A stretch of 64,000 nucleotides of DNA, taken from the NCBI GenBank assembly GCA_029204225.1, contig CM055108.1, positions 19,846,279 to 19,910,278 on the forward strand. Reading direction: 5' to 3'. This DNA is from Diphasiastrum complanatum. Taxonomy: Eukaryota; Streptophyta; Lycopodiopsida; Lycopodiales; Lycopodiaceae. This document shows, in pieces, positions 1 to 13,500 of the stretch. Each line of letters opens with the position of its first letter. Within the stretch, counting starts at the first letter, position 1. Below the pieces are notes generated by a model that was not told the origin of the DNA, made no database searches, and was given only the letters and a program-made list of their open reading frames with translations. The translations under genes were made by a program, and so were the position numbers.

Positions 1-150
1 GAAACTAGCGCGCAAGAAGCGGGCCGGCGAAGGTAGAAGACAGCGAGCAGAAGAGAGCGTGCGGCAGGCAGAAGAGCAAGGAGAAGGAGCAACGGGGTTG
101 GAGGAGAGAAGAAGAGACGGGCCAAGGGGCATTGCGTTAGACAAAGGCCC

Positions 151-276
151 CAAGGTATTTCACTCAACTGGACAAGGTGAAGACTAGAGTACATCTTAGA
201 CAAGGTCTTTCACTCAACTCCACAAGGTGAAGACAGAGGCCTCAAGGTCTTTCACTCAACTGGACAAGGTGAAGAC
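151..276. repeat. Three copies of a 34-bp motif
   Basis: Near-identical units at 151-184, 201-234 and 243-276 share the pattern CAAGGTCTTTCACTCAACTG followed by GACAAGGTGAAGAC, separated by 16 and 8 bp. The preceding 120 bp is purine- and GC-rich. No gene is recognised in 1-1400. Confidence 0.8.
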
Positions 277-299
277 ATCTTAGACCCAAGCTAGACTAT

Positions 300-3200
300 A
301 CCTGAACTGAAGTATGCGTTTTCTTTTGTATCATTCTGACTCAATGAATCGTCATGTCCTTTGAATAAATGGCATGTGTGGTGTTAACCTTACTCGTTAC
401 AATGGCTTTGATGGTATAAGTGGAAAATGTTCGATTGAATAGCCTTAAAAGTATTAACACCCACCATTTGCTTGATGTTGCTAGGAACTACGAGGTTCTT
501 AGTACTCTTTGAGGTAGAATGCAGATGGCTGCTTGGATGATTGATCATGGGTTGGTAAAAATATGTTTTGACTGCATTCCTATTCACCTTTGGCATTTGC
601 TAACGATTTGATGTTTAGTTGATGGAAATGTTGTTCGTTGATTATGGCCTAGAAAATTTGTGAGGTTATTTCCTTTCGCTCATTAGCTCACAATGATGTG
701 TGTACTTAAGGATTCACTACATGTTTGGTATTGGATGGAAGCATAGTACTCAGAAGTTGAAGTAACTAATGGTGCATGTATGCCTGCTATAAGTTGCGTG
801 TATGTGATTTTCTTTTTTTGTTATTGTAAAACCCTCGTAAACCCTCGTCAACCCTCTTGAAAAATAGAGGCAACATTATACTCGTTGAGGGTGAAACACA
901 CCTCTCAAGCTAGGAATGAACTAAGTTGTTACTACAATATCTAGAGCACCCCACCCATGCCATTTGTGGAAACACACAAACCTTGGGTGGTGAGCACCTG
1001 GATACCTAGCAAACAAGGTGCGTCGGTCACCAAGCACTATGGGAAAAATCAAGCACTCGATCTCAGAAACACATGATCATGCAAAATCAAGCCTAAAGCA
1101 CTCGGAGGCAATTGTATAGTGAGTTGTCATTCTCCACTATCTCCCACAAAAGTAACAAAGCGAGTAAGGGATCGCACTTGACAAACCATCTCATGAATTG
1201 AAATGCATCCCTATAGCTTAACGGGAATAGATGTCGGGAAGGGACCTACAACATATTGCTCTGACTCTCAAAAACCATGAGTCATGCTCTTTTGACATAC
1301 ACGAACACAAGTTAGAAAACAACTCTCAGTGTGGAGATATACTCAACGAGACTATGACCTTATGAAAACACCCTTCCACAAGTGACGTTGACTTTGATTG
1401 TATGATCATGGATCTTATCAACGCCCTTTGATACAAACCAAGTATTTCATACGGAAATATCCAAAGAAGGAGAAGGATATCATAGAGGTAGAAAGGCAAT
1501 TGAATGACATCAAAGTCATTATTTGAACGTGATTAGACCTAGATCTCTCAGATGCAATTATGAATGAAATCCAGAAAATGAGCCTAGGAGAAGAATCAGA
1601 AAAGGCTTGTTTTGACACCCCAACTTGATCTTGGAGGCTCCAAGTGAGCACTCCTCTGAGGAATCTGCCAATATTGCTAGAGGAAGAGTGAGAACTGTTA
1701 AATTCACACGTGTGGACTGTCCACAACATGTACTTGTGATCTCCAGTGTGTAGATGCACCAAGATCAAGACTAGATTGAGATTCAAGATCTATCTTTGAT
1801 TCTATGGCAAAAACACACTACTACATGCATTCAATCACTTCCAACTCTCACTCACACGTGTGGGAAGTATCCAAAAATTATTCTAAGTAAAAACAAGCTG
1901 CTCTCCTCGGGTAGAGAGAGAAAATCATCATGAGCTCTCGGGTAGAGAGAGAAAGCTAGAAAATCACTTACACTCAAAATCCACTCAATCTCAAAATCAA
2001 TGAGATCCAAATGAGAAGTACAATGATACTAGTAGATCCACGAGCTACCACAATGCTTAACTATGATTGGACCATTTTCAAGCATATCTCAAATTCTATT
2101 GGACTACTCATGGTTCCACCTCTAAATCGTATTGGACCCCTTAAACTTCATCAAACAAAAGCATTACACTTGTCTACACTCTAATTGGCACGAGTTTGGC
2201 CTCTTACTCTATTTTGGCTCAATAGTGGCATTACAAGTGGAAATGGATAATTTGCCATCTATGCCAAATTTGACCCTATCAACATCCTACACCTAGATGC
2301 TTGACTATGAAATTCTATGAGACCCCTATATCAAACATTTTTTATTTACTTTACAATTCTCCACACGTGGGAACATCCTCCACACATGTGAGATTCACTT
2401 ACAAACTTCTATCATAAAAAATACCAAGCTAGATTTTTGCCAATTTCTCACAAGAACAATCTAGACGCATGGGTCAATCTAAGACAAACCTCTCGTGACC
2501 CGATTTTAGAATCTCTTCGAGCCTTACTAACATCCCATAGTGGTCTGGATCCTATTAGGACTAAATGGTTTCTGACTTAAGTCTCCCGAGGTTCGATTAG
2601 ATCCTACCTAAGATCATAAGTCTCTGAATTTGCCACCCGATAGCATCTTCTGTACCATGGATTGGTAAGCTATTAGATGGTCGCGCCTCTTAGGTATTGT
2701 CAAGTATTACATATTCAAGGATGGAGTAGATATGGGACTCGAGGTCCATCTATATCTTAAAATGGTATTTTATATCAAAACAGCTTTTAAGTAGTCACAA
2801 AATCATGACAGACGGAGCTAGTGATTTTTTGAGGTGGCTACTACTTTTCATGTATCTTCTTTCTCAACTCCTCAAATAATGCAAGAATAGGTCTAGTATA
2901 AACTGTCCTAACAAAATCAAACCGTCTCTTAGATTTTGCACTAGTACACAGAAAGAAGGCGAACACAGTAAGGTGATGATTGCCATGGATGCAAGTACTA
3001 ATCATATCATTATAAACAATTGCATGTTAAGAACCCATCTTCTCCATTGTCTAGCCAATATCAATACACAATTATCACAGCTCAATGTTATGTTAACATG
3101 GAAATTTTAAAATACGTGCTTATCTAGATGTTTTCGGTAATGAACTTTTTTCATGCAATATATATAATGTAAAATATTTCAATCCATGTAAAATTAAAAT

Positions 3201-4500
3201 GTGTAGTTTTGTCTTTTTAAGAGAGTTTTCAACAAATTGCTTCAAAACCTCTTGATACTACTGAAAATGAGCATCTTGCTCATAACTTTCCAATGAACTC
3301 ATTTCTGGGCTTAAGTTGTAATCTCATTGAATAATAATGATGTGTTTGTGAGTGTTATGTCAAGTCTGTAAACTCATTTCTTCCAAAGAATGTTTGACAA
3401 GTTTTAAGATAACCCCCACATCTCGAAGGCACTAGTTTTGAAGAGTTCCTAATCTTGCAAATGCATAGGTTTGTCATACCGCATGATAGTAAGGAGTGCC
3501 ACTTTTGTAGCAAGTAGCCTATGTAATATATCCAACAATCATACAAGAAGGCTGGTCTAACCATGCAAACGTCTTTGGGGTGCAAGAAGATTATGGTGAA
3601 TGTGAGAATGGTGGCATTTAAAACTTCATGGAGACTATTATAGATGTGTGGCTAGGATTATACTTACGTTAACAAATGTTGGTATGAATATATTTGTTTA
3701 CTTTAAGGGTCCTAGTTGCATTCAGCTACTATGTTGATGATGAAGATTTCTTCGAAAGAGTAGCTCAACCTGATATCAGAAATGTGTCTTTTATGGATTA
3801 GTAGATCAATCTTAGAATGTTGCCTGTGTTGAGGAAATTCACTTAGAACCACAATTCCTTTGTTAGGAACTTAGGAGTTTTCCATGAATGCATGCAACAA
3901 TAGTACACTATGCTTGATTATCTAGACCATTGATTTCATAATGCTAAAATGTCAATTTCATAGATTTTTTAGTTTGATTGTTAAGTGAATGGAATTTTAA
4001 GCAGGAACGAGTCCTTTCACCACATGCTACAACCATACACCTTTGAGCAACTTCATGAGGAATGGAGCAAGGTTTCCACGCAAAGCTTCTCTTGCAAGTT
4101 GCAATGATAATTCAGCAACTCCTTTAGCTAGCTACCCACCTTCAAATTATAGACATATCTGCCACTTATTGATAGGCAGCACAAATTAGATAGGCGAAGT
4201 AAGCCAAACTTGAATGTCAGAAACTTACATCGATATTTTGTGTCCTTATTGTTCTCAAGCTCTTTCATATGGATCTTCCCACACACAGTGAGTTGGTGTA
4301 TTGTGCTTGAGTTGGTGGACTTGCCCTCCCAAGTTCAATTCTCTGTGATCCCATGGGTTGATAATCCCAAAAAGCATAACACAAGATATTGACATGAGTT
4401 CAATTTGTGAATTCCCTTGAATCAAATGGTAATTCTAATGAAAAGGATGTACTCTACATGAATGAATCTTTTATGCTGTCCAGGTTAGATGAGTTGCTGG
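300..4500. other. Unassigned AT-rich sequence, probably transposon debris
   Basis: No exon of a known family was recognised. The longest minus frame (1418-1786) has no recognisable domain. The segment around 1860-2200, read in reverse, shares phrases such as TCTCTCTACCC(G/A)AGAGC with 36560-36700, suggesting related repeat copies in opposite orientation. Confidence 0.4.
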
Positions 4501-4533
4501 AGTCATGCAAAACCTTAGAGTTTCAGCTCTAAC

Positions 4534-7500
4534 TCAAAGCTCAGCTTGCTCCTTTGCCTGCTGCATTGTCCAGTAGGTGTGTGCCTGTATCACTCGCTCC
4601 AATAGTTCTTCAGGCACTGGCTCTCCACGCCGCTGGTGAGGTGCAATGCGAGCGGTGTGGACGAGTGTTTTCCATTTGTCCTGCATATAGGGATTAAAGT
4701 CAAAGTACATAAAATCACATTTTACAGTCTGATGTTCCCACTTCAACAAATTCATCAGACGTGTATACCTGGGATCATCGCTAGTGTACCTAAGGTGTCA
4801 AGGGTTTCTTTATTTTAATCTATTGAAAACTTGTCATCAACAGAGAGGGCTAATTATATACAGGCTGCTGGTGGAGAGTGTCACCTTAAGGTCCACATAA
4901 GTACGATGCTTTGCTTGATCAAATGCCCACAGCTTTACATCTCTCCATCTGGAAACATCAAAAGGCAACTTAAAACTGAAATTAGAATGAGCTTACCCAT
5001 TTTCTATTGCCCTGTACTTAAATACACCAATGATATCCCATATGGCCAGCTCTAATAGCGTAGCACAAGATGAGTTATATATTTTTAGAAGGCTTGTATT
5101 GCACCTGCCAAGACCAAGCTTCTCCACAGCAAAGACCAATGCTTCCACCTCTCCAATACTGAAAGGTCTCCTCATTCTACGCTTACTTCCATCTAGCAAG
5201 AGTGGCTTAGGCTTGATGGCCATTAATCCTAACTCGTGCATGGCCTCTACTACATTGTCCGGGTGCTGAACCATGATCCCTGGAGCCATTGAATAGACTC
5301 CAGGATACTGTTCATCAAGTTCTGTAGAGGACGTAGAGCCATCTTGTTTACAAGGAAAACTCCTACTTTTCGTTGTCACGAAAGGTGCTAAAGAGCTCAC
5401 ACAAGCAACATTTGTCGAGCATGGGGGAACGGATATTTCCTCAACTGGAAAACTTATAGTGCAATGTTTTGGGAAACCCGGAACAATAGAAACTTCTCTC
5501 TGGCAAAAAGTTGTAACGTCATTTTGAGCATTTTTTGGGAGATGTGTCCTTGGTGCTTGTGTTGTAGCTGCTTCTGCATGTCTCTTTTTTTTTCTGAATT
5601 TCGTTCGTCTAGATGCTATTCTACGAAGGTGTCCGTTTCCATGAATATGAGCTTTGTCTGATTGATACCTGTAGAAGACATAAGTTAGAATGACACGTAT
5701 ATCATTAGGTTTTACGAAAGGCATTATTCACTGTAAAAAAATGCATTATTTATATAGGTGTATCATGAAAAAGAAATTGGTGTCCCGCCTCCCGATTGAG
5801 ATTGGGCCACCTACAGTGGAAAAGGTCGGACTGCTGCAGCGTTTGAAAGCATGTGAAGAGGATCTCCAGAACTTAGAGGCGGTGTGGGCTCTAGCATGAA
5901 CTTCAAAGAGTTAAGCTTTTCAACATGGGAAATTCCAACTTGAGCCAATGTTGCATTTTCATCACGGACTTTTGAGCCATTCAAATAAACACGAACTCTT
6001 AAACCTCCACTTAAGAGGTTTGTAGTAGCATCCATAACAGCATTCTGCACACAATGAAGACGACCAGTTAATTGGTCAGCTTTGACAATCTTTTTCAGAT
6101 AGATGATGAAATAGCAGTAGTTGCAACGTGGCATCAATCTAAGCAATGGTAAAACCAAAAAATAGGAAAGGGATTTTTGAGATCTTGCCTTCAGACTAGC
6201 AACTGTTGCAGATTCTGGTAAATCAATAAGAAGTTCTGGTACATTGAAGGATTTGATGCTTAGCTTAACTGCAAAGGTCATGTAAACTAATTTCAAAATG
6301 CGCTCTTTCAAATGGTTGCTTTACTTACTTCAGAGAATCTTACAAGCAATGAACTTTTATAGACAGGCAGAGCACTGACAATAATAAGCATGTAAGCCCA
6401 TTAGCAATATATGGGCAAGATCATAGATTTCTAAGTCAATAAGAAGTGATCACAGAAAGTCTGCCAGAAAACCTTTATTAATCTGGGTCACTTAGATACA
6501 GTTGGCTGGATTCAAAGCAAGCAGAATCTCGTTTCCATGTGCTAATCAGACCTGATGTTAATCCGATAGAACGTTCAATGCATTCACCAGGTTGACAACA
6601 AAGGTTGATATAACTTCTCTCAAAAATGACAAGGAAAGCTTCAAGTGCATGATCTTCAATAGAGGATATTACCTGTTAATATAAAGTAATGACTAATGTG
6701 TCACGACTTTTCTTGGATTCGTACCTTCAAGAAGGTATAGACCAATAGATGCATACCGTTTGATAGTTAGCACGATTCCTTAAAGTCACATACAAGTTCC
6801 ATGTGAACAGTATCTCTCAAAGTAAGAGAAGGTAGATGAGAGAGCCAATAAAAAGTCAGAGAAAATCAATGAGGCTTGGAGAAGCAAGATAGTTCTACAC
6901 TAAAACCAAATTGTGAATGACAAATTTATAATAATCAAAAGGTTTCACGGAATTGAGTAGCAGATGAACCATGATTCCTGTATAGGTTATAGCAAATGAA
7001 TTAAAATACTAACATTGAGTTGACGTATTGCACTTAACTACATTTTCCTGCAAATGATATATTCAAGAACGAAACTAATATAGAAAGCCCTAGGCCTTAG
7101 GGTACTCGTATATATTCACAAATTGTTGTAAGCCATAAGAAAATAGTTGGAATGGATCCAAAATTGGGACACAGGAATGACACCAAACCCGGAAATTTTA
7201 TATCCACTTGGAGTGGGTTGGATCAAGGACCAGAAGTTGTAACTGAGAGTGATATGGGAGGCCTCTCCTAGAAATCAATGCTGAAACATTAAAGGTAGAA
7301 TCACCTATCCTAGTGTAGACACTAGAAAGACCACATGCATGCTTGACCAGAAACCAGCTATTACGCAGAACTTCCTGCATAAGATAGGCAACTCCCTAAA
7401 AACATAATTCTGAAATAAGATAGATAAACTGCTAGATGAGCTGCTAAATATAAGGCATGGAAATACCATACAAAAATAAGAATTTGGAAATTTGAATGCA

Positions 7501-10500
7501 CCACACTAAAATTGACCAAAATGAAGAACTTTTGAAAGAAATAATGATTATTGTTTATTAATATTGTGGAAAGTGTTATAGTAGTGTCTAGATGAGCACA
7601 ATAGGTAAAATTAGGACGAAATATAAAGATCAATGTGCAGGGTTGATGACTGTATTGATTTTATTTCGATAGAACCCAGCTCATGTATGCAGAAAGTATG
7701 AAGCAAAGTCATATTGAGCTACAGATTTTGCCCCCTTTGTCACCAACAGTGAACCAAACAAGACGAGCATGCCTCTAGTATCAAAACTAGTTGCAGCATG
7801 CCAAAGCTTGACTATATGGTTTCAGTATTTGTACAAAAATATTATTGGCACGACCATGGGTCTCCCAAGTTGATATCTGACTTTGGCTCCTATGGTTTAG
7901 GTACTTGGCCCTTCATTTACTGTTTAGTAGAGCCTTTTACTAATTATTGATTACTATTATTAGGTCCTACAACAAATACCCTTACCCTAGTCTGGGCCCT
8001 CAGATGATATATATAAGGCTCCACACTCCTCATTCTAGCTGACTGAGAGTTGAAGATTGGTTATAGGAAATCTTTAGCATAGCTTCATATTATAATCAAA
8101 CTAGATCATACACTATACTCAGTGAACATTCACATTGAATTATTGTCCTACATTAGATTCCGTTTTACATTGCAATGTTCTCTCTCTATGTCTGCTGTTC
8201 TGTTGTTTTGCTCAAACTTGGTATCGAGCACATTGTCGGTGGAGAGAGTGGTTTTACCAATGTCATGCATCACAGATCACCCCATCAGATGCTAGAATCG
8301 CCTACATGAGATTGTTGACCTGATGATTGCAGATATCAAAAGAAATAAAATATTGATGCGCTTGATATCATGTGTGACCGAACGTGCTAGAGCCTATGCA
8401 ATATCTTACGACAGTCTGCATTGTTAAAACCTATGAGCATAATAACAGCTACCAGTGGCCTGATACCGGCTATACAACCTGTCATTTCCCTATGCAGAAT
8501 CTTTTCGATTTCTCCTTACTCCTAAGAGCACTCTTTGCCATCTCATATAGATTTCTGAAATTTTTGTTTTCTTCAAGTGATGAAGCAACCGATGGTATAA
8601 AAACATTTCTACATAGTATTCGGAATTCTATCAAGTCCAAGAGATGGAATAGAGAAGACAAAAAAAGCTGTAGGATCTCAGCAGCAGACAAAGCACTTGC
8701 TCGATCAGATTAGAACATCTCAACAACAATCTAAAGCCAGCACATTGGATGAGCTCAGGTCAAGAGATAAACTATCGCATTAGCAGTTTTATGGTCTCAA
8801 AGGGCTCTCTTTATCCACCCGTGCATTGTTGTCGAGGCAGCCCTAGATGTAACCCTGCATTTGTCTCTTAGAAAGCAGGATGGAAAAAAAACATATTTGA
8901 AATCAATGCAAGCATGAAGTTATTTAGTAACACATTGGAGAAAGAAACAGCTTAAGTAGATTTCTGAAATTTTTGTTTTCTTCAAGTGATGAAGCAACCG
9001 ATGGTATAAAAGTGGTCAACCACATTAATATATAGTATACGGAATTCTATCAAGTCCAAAGATGGAATAGAGAAGACGAAAAAATCTGTAGGATCTCAGC
9101 AGCAGACAAAGCACTTGCTCAACCAGATTAGAACATCTCAACAACTATCTAAAGCCAGCACATTGAATGAGCTCAGGTGAAGAAATAAACTATCGCATTA
9201 GCAGCTTCATGATCTCAAAGGGCTCTCTTTATCCACCCGTGCATTGTTGTCGAGGCAGCCCTAGATGTAATCCTACATTTGCCTCTTAGAAAGCAGGATG
9301 GAAAAAAAACACATTTGAAATCAATGTGCATTCAAGCAACCCAAAAAGTCAAAGGATCTAAACCAAAACAATATTATAGAATCAAAAACACAAAAAATCT
9401 TAGCCAAACAACATTGCTTATGTCTCATTAGTACCCAAGCATAAGTTGCTAATTGGGTTTTGAAAGAACAAGGCTAAGAAACCATCACATGCGCCTAAAA
9501 ATTAGGGTTGACTTTTGTCCTTACATGAGAAAGAGCACATGTGAAGCTTTAAGGAGTAAATGGAGAAGTTTAACTTTGAACTCTTAAAGAGCACATGCAT
9601 CTATATTTACAAGTACAAGAGATGTGGCAGTTGACCATCCATCTTATGGTGCCATGTGGCATACAATGAACTAGATAGATTTTAACTATTTCACATTCAT
9701 CTCTTTTTCCTTCTTGTATCTTATTCATGAACTAATCATGTTTGTGCCTATTTTTTTATATGGCACTACATTTACATTTCACAACTTATTGCCTGGATGT
9801 CTCTAAGTTAAGATCTTGCATATTACAATATTCAATCCATCATAATGCAAGCTAATTCCACTTAGGAATCTTGCTAAGCTGATAATTAGACAATCTTTAG
9901 AAATGAAGATAAGTTTTGAGTGTCTGAAAAAAGCAAATGCCAGAGAGGTTTTAACATCATGTTTGAATGTTACAATTAAGGATCTTGCTGAGCTAATAAT
10001 CAAAAAATCTTCAGAGATGAAGAGAGGCTTTGAGTGTTTTGAAAATGCGGAGAAGTTTTAGCATCTAGAAGGAATGTTTGTTAGTTAAGAGGTTTGATGA
10101 GACATAGGCACACTGATATACAGATAAAACAAAGTATATACAACTGTGACAAGTATATACAACTTAGACACAAACATAGGTATCTACACAAGTAACAGGG
10201 ACACACAAATGATTATTATGTAGTCTATTTCATAGTCGTGTCCATCATATTGTCTCTTTAGAACCACTACACATCATGTGTTGTATCTCCTACTTTTCCT
10301 TCATCTTTCTCTATCACTATTGTTTCTTTACCTTCCATTGTCACATTTACTATTAAAACGTGCATATAGGTGACAGTCAGAGACACTGATTTATATGCAT
10401 ACCCTCATGCTCCTCTCTCCAAAACTACTACCAAGGCATGTGTTATATGTCTTGCATGATCTACATATCAAAGTACACTATGTATACATAAATATTATAA

Positions 10501-13500
10501 TGCAAACTCTACAATGAGTATTAGTCTATATAAATGAACGAATAATGTCATTTGAAAAAAGAAAATGAACCTGTCTCGGAGAACTAACACATAACAAGAG
10601 TCAAGTGAATTGTGTACTCAAGAAATGCCATGTAAAGGCAATATGAAATGGTCCAAAATACACGAACACACACCAACACAAAAAGAGAAGCCCAAGCTAT
10701 CCATATGGAGCAAGATTTCCATGCAGGAGCACCAAGAAAGACTATGAGTGTTATATCCCTTAAAACACCAATAGAGCGGAATATAGCTATGTTGACCATG
10801 AAGAGAACAGCAACATACGTTCATGTTAAAAAAAGAACACTCTTAAACCTTGAATGGAAACAAGATGTTGTGCTATGCACATGTCAATGCCCACATGCCT
10901 TGTCCCACCATAGGGATGGCTATAGAAAGCCTAAACCCTATAAAAAAGGTCAAAAACTTAATGAAAAGTGGATAGGTGGAAGGAAAAAGGTAATACACCT
11001 CTAAAGTCACCAAACATTACCCCATAATGCTAATAGATGCACACTAAACCTGTTGCACACAAGCTCACAAAAACCTAAGTAAATACACAGAATTACCCAG
11101 CAACGTCCCTTTATCAATCCCAAGCAAATTTACATAGATCAACAAGCAAACATGAGAGCTCTGCTGCAAGTCTCCTCCCAACCATAGTTGTATAGGGATC
11201 CAATCAGGAATGCCTGACTAGGCTCACGCTATATCCCCCCAAGCACCCCTTAACCGTGACACATCCTAACGCGACACATGGCAAACTCCATGCATAGTCG
11301 ACACTTGCCACTTGGTAGTACCCTAACACATAGGCAAGCTAGTAGGTGGACTGTTTGACCCGTGTCACTCATACGTTGGACCAAGTGTTCCAATGAGCAT
11401 ATGACACGTCCTGTTGACCCGCTCGTTGACCATCCGACAAGTGTCACTCATGCACTGGACCAAGTGTCCCAGTGAGCATATGACATGTGTCACGTTGACC
11501 GGTCAACCCTTTCTACTTTTTAGGAGGTCAGTCCAACAGACTCTCATGGGACCCAATATCCCCTTGGCCATCTCGGAATTAGTCACCATGACTAATATTT
11601 ACATTGCAATTTACAATTGTCTCTACAAGCCAGTGACTTAGCCATTTACAATTTACAAATTACATTGGGCAAAGGGATTCAAAGTACATGTGACATCCCT
11701 TCCCTCCTCAGATGACATCGTCCTCGATGGCAAAGTCTGGATATTGTGCATGCAACCGATGCACGATCTCCCAAGTAGCATCACTGAGAGGTCCTCCATG
11801 CCATGCAACCAAGTACTCAAGAAGCAAACGCAATCGTCTCTACCTCTGGTCCAATACTCTCGATGGTCCAGGCATCACCTCCCCATGCTCTTGAAACAAT
11901 ACAAGGCCATCAGCCAACAAGTTATCACCGTCATGTAAAATCTTCTTAAAGCATGAAACACGAAAAACAGGATGAACCTTACAACCAACAGGCAAATCCA
12001 ATTCATAAGCGATGCTATTAATCTTTTTAACAATTTTCCAAGGTCCACAGTATCTAGGTGACGGCTTATAACACTTCCCTGTCTTCAGGGTTTTCGAGTC
12101 CTTTGGAATCCTGAGAAACTCTTATATTTTCCTTTGCTAACTCCAACATCTACTGCATGTAAGTTAGAAATTCCATAGCACTAGGTGTCTTATGACGCAT
12201 ACCTATAGTAACTGGACTAGCTGGTCTAAAACCATAGTTTAGCTAGAAAGGACTCATCAGGCAAAACTCCAGCAATGGTAGGTAACGTTCCCATTGTGTT
12301 TGCCTTTCACTCACATAAGCCCTAAGCATGTCTTCCAAAGTTTGATTAGCTCTCTCAGTCTGCCCATCCGTTTCAGGATGATCAAAACTACTCATTCCCA
12401 ACTGCACCTCTAACTTCTCAACAAATACTGCAGCAGTCCAAAAACTGCCTATAAAACGAGAATCTCTATTAGACACAATGGATCTAGGTAATCCATGAAG
12501 TCTGAATACATGCTGTATAAACAAATCAGTGGTACCAGGTGCATCAATCTTATTACTAGTTGGGATAAAATGAGCCATTTTAGTGAGTCTGTCAACCACA
12601 ACTAGGATAGCATTATGTTGTTGCTATGTATGTGGTAAACATGTAATAAAGTCCATGGAAATATTCTCCCATCTCCCTTTTGATACTGGTAACGGGCGTA
12701 ATAATCCAGGCACTTTAATCCTTTCAGCCTTATTAACTTGACACTTCAAACAATGTGTCACATAATGGTTTACTTCTCTCTTAAGTCCAGACCACCAAAA
12801 GTTACGTAGTATCAACACCAGGATGACTGGCACTAGGGCTATCGTGACAAAGATGCAAGATCCTCTTTTGTAGCACATAACAAGCTGGAATAAGAGCCTT
12901 GCCATTTCTCATCACTATTCCATCTTCTATGGAATACTTACTGCCACATGATTCTTGGCACCTTTCTTGTACCAAATCTCCATTAGGACTTTTTGCATGA
13001 GCTCAACCGACCTCTAAGGTTTGGTTGCTTACAAAATGATCTCAAGGCATCATCATCAGTGAATACCTCAAATTCTGATCCATACAAATAATGCCTCCAT
13101 GCTTTTAATGCATGAACTATGGCATACAACTCCTTTTTATGATTTGGATAATTTTTCTATGCAGGGTTGAGCTACTTGCTCTCAAAGGGCCCAGGCCTAC
13201 CCTCTTGCATTAGAACTGCTCCCACATCAATGTCACTCGCATCCGTATCTATAAGATAGGGTCTTTGAGGGTCTACAATCTTTAGAGTGATGCACTCAGC
13301 AATAGCTTGCTTTAACTGATCAAAGCTTGCTTGTTGCAGTTTAGTCCACTCACCAAATCTATCTTTTAAAGTCAAATCAGTCAAAGGTGCTGCAATATAG
13401 GAGTATCTCTTAACATATTTTCTATAAAATACTGCCAGTCCAAGAAAAGAATGGAGTGCTATCAAATTAGTTGGCAAAGGCCATGCAACGATCATAGCAA

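Noticed and set aside
1418-1786. 122-codon minus-strand frame
   Set aside because: No recognisable domain, and the opposite strand reads equally well as short broken protein-like text; left unassigned.
2585-2606. GAGGTTCGATTAGATCC resembling a tRNA T-loop
   Set aside because: No matching acceptor stem, D-arm or anticodon arm could be placed around it.
5811-5813. Apparent stop codon ending the ubiquitin-like exon, suggesting a pseudogene
   Set aside because: A donor four bases earlier (CCACT|GTAGGT) removes the stop and restores the phase with the next exon at 5668, so the gene can be intact.
11250-11641. Short open frames in the left chromovirus LTR
   Set aside because: They lie in LTR sequence repeated at 14254-14739 and have no domain.
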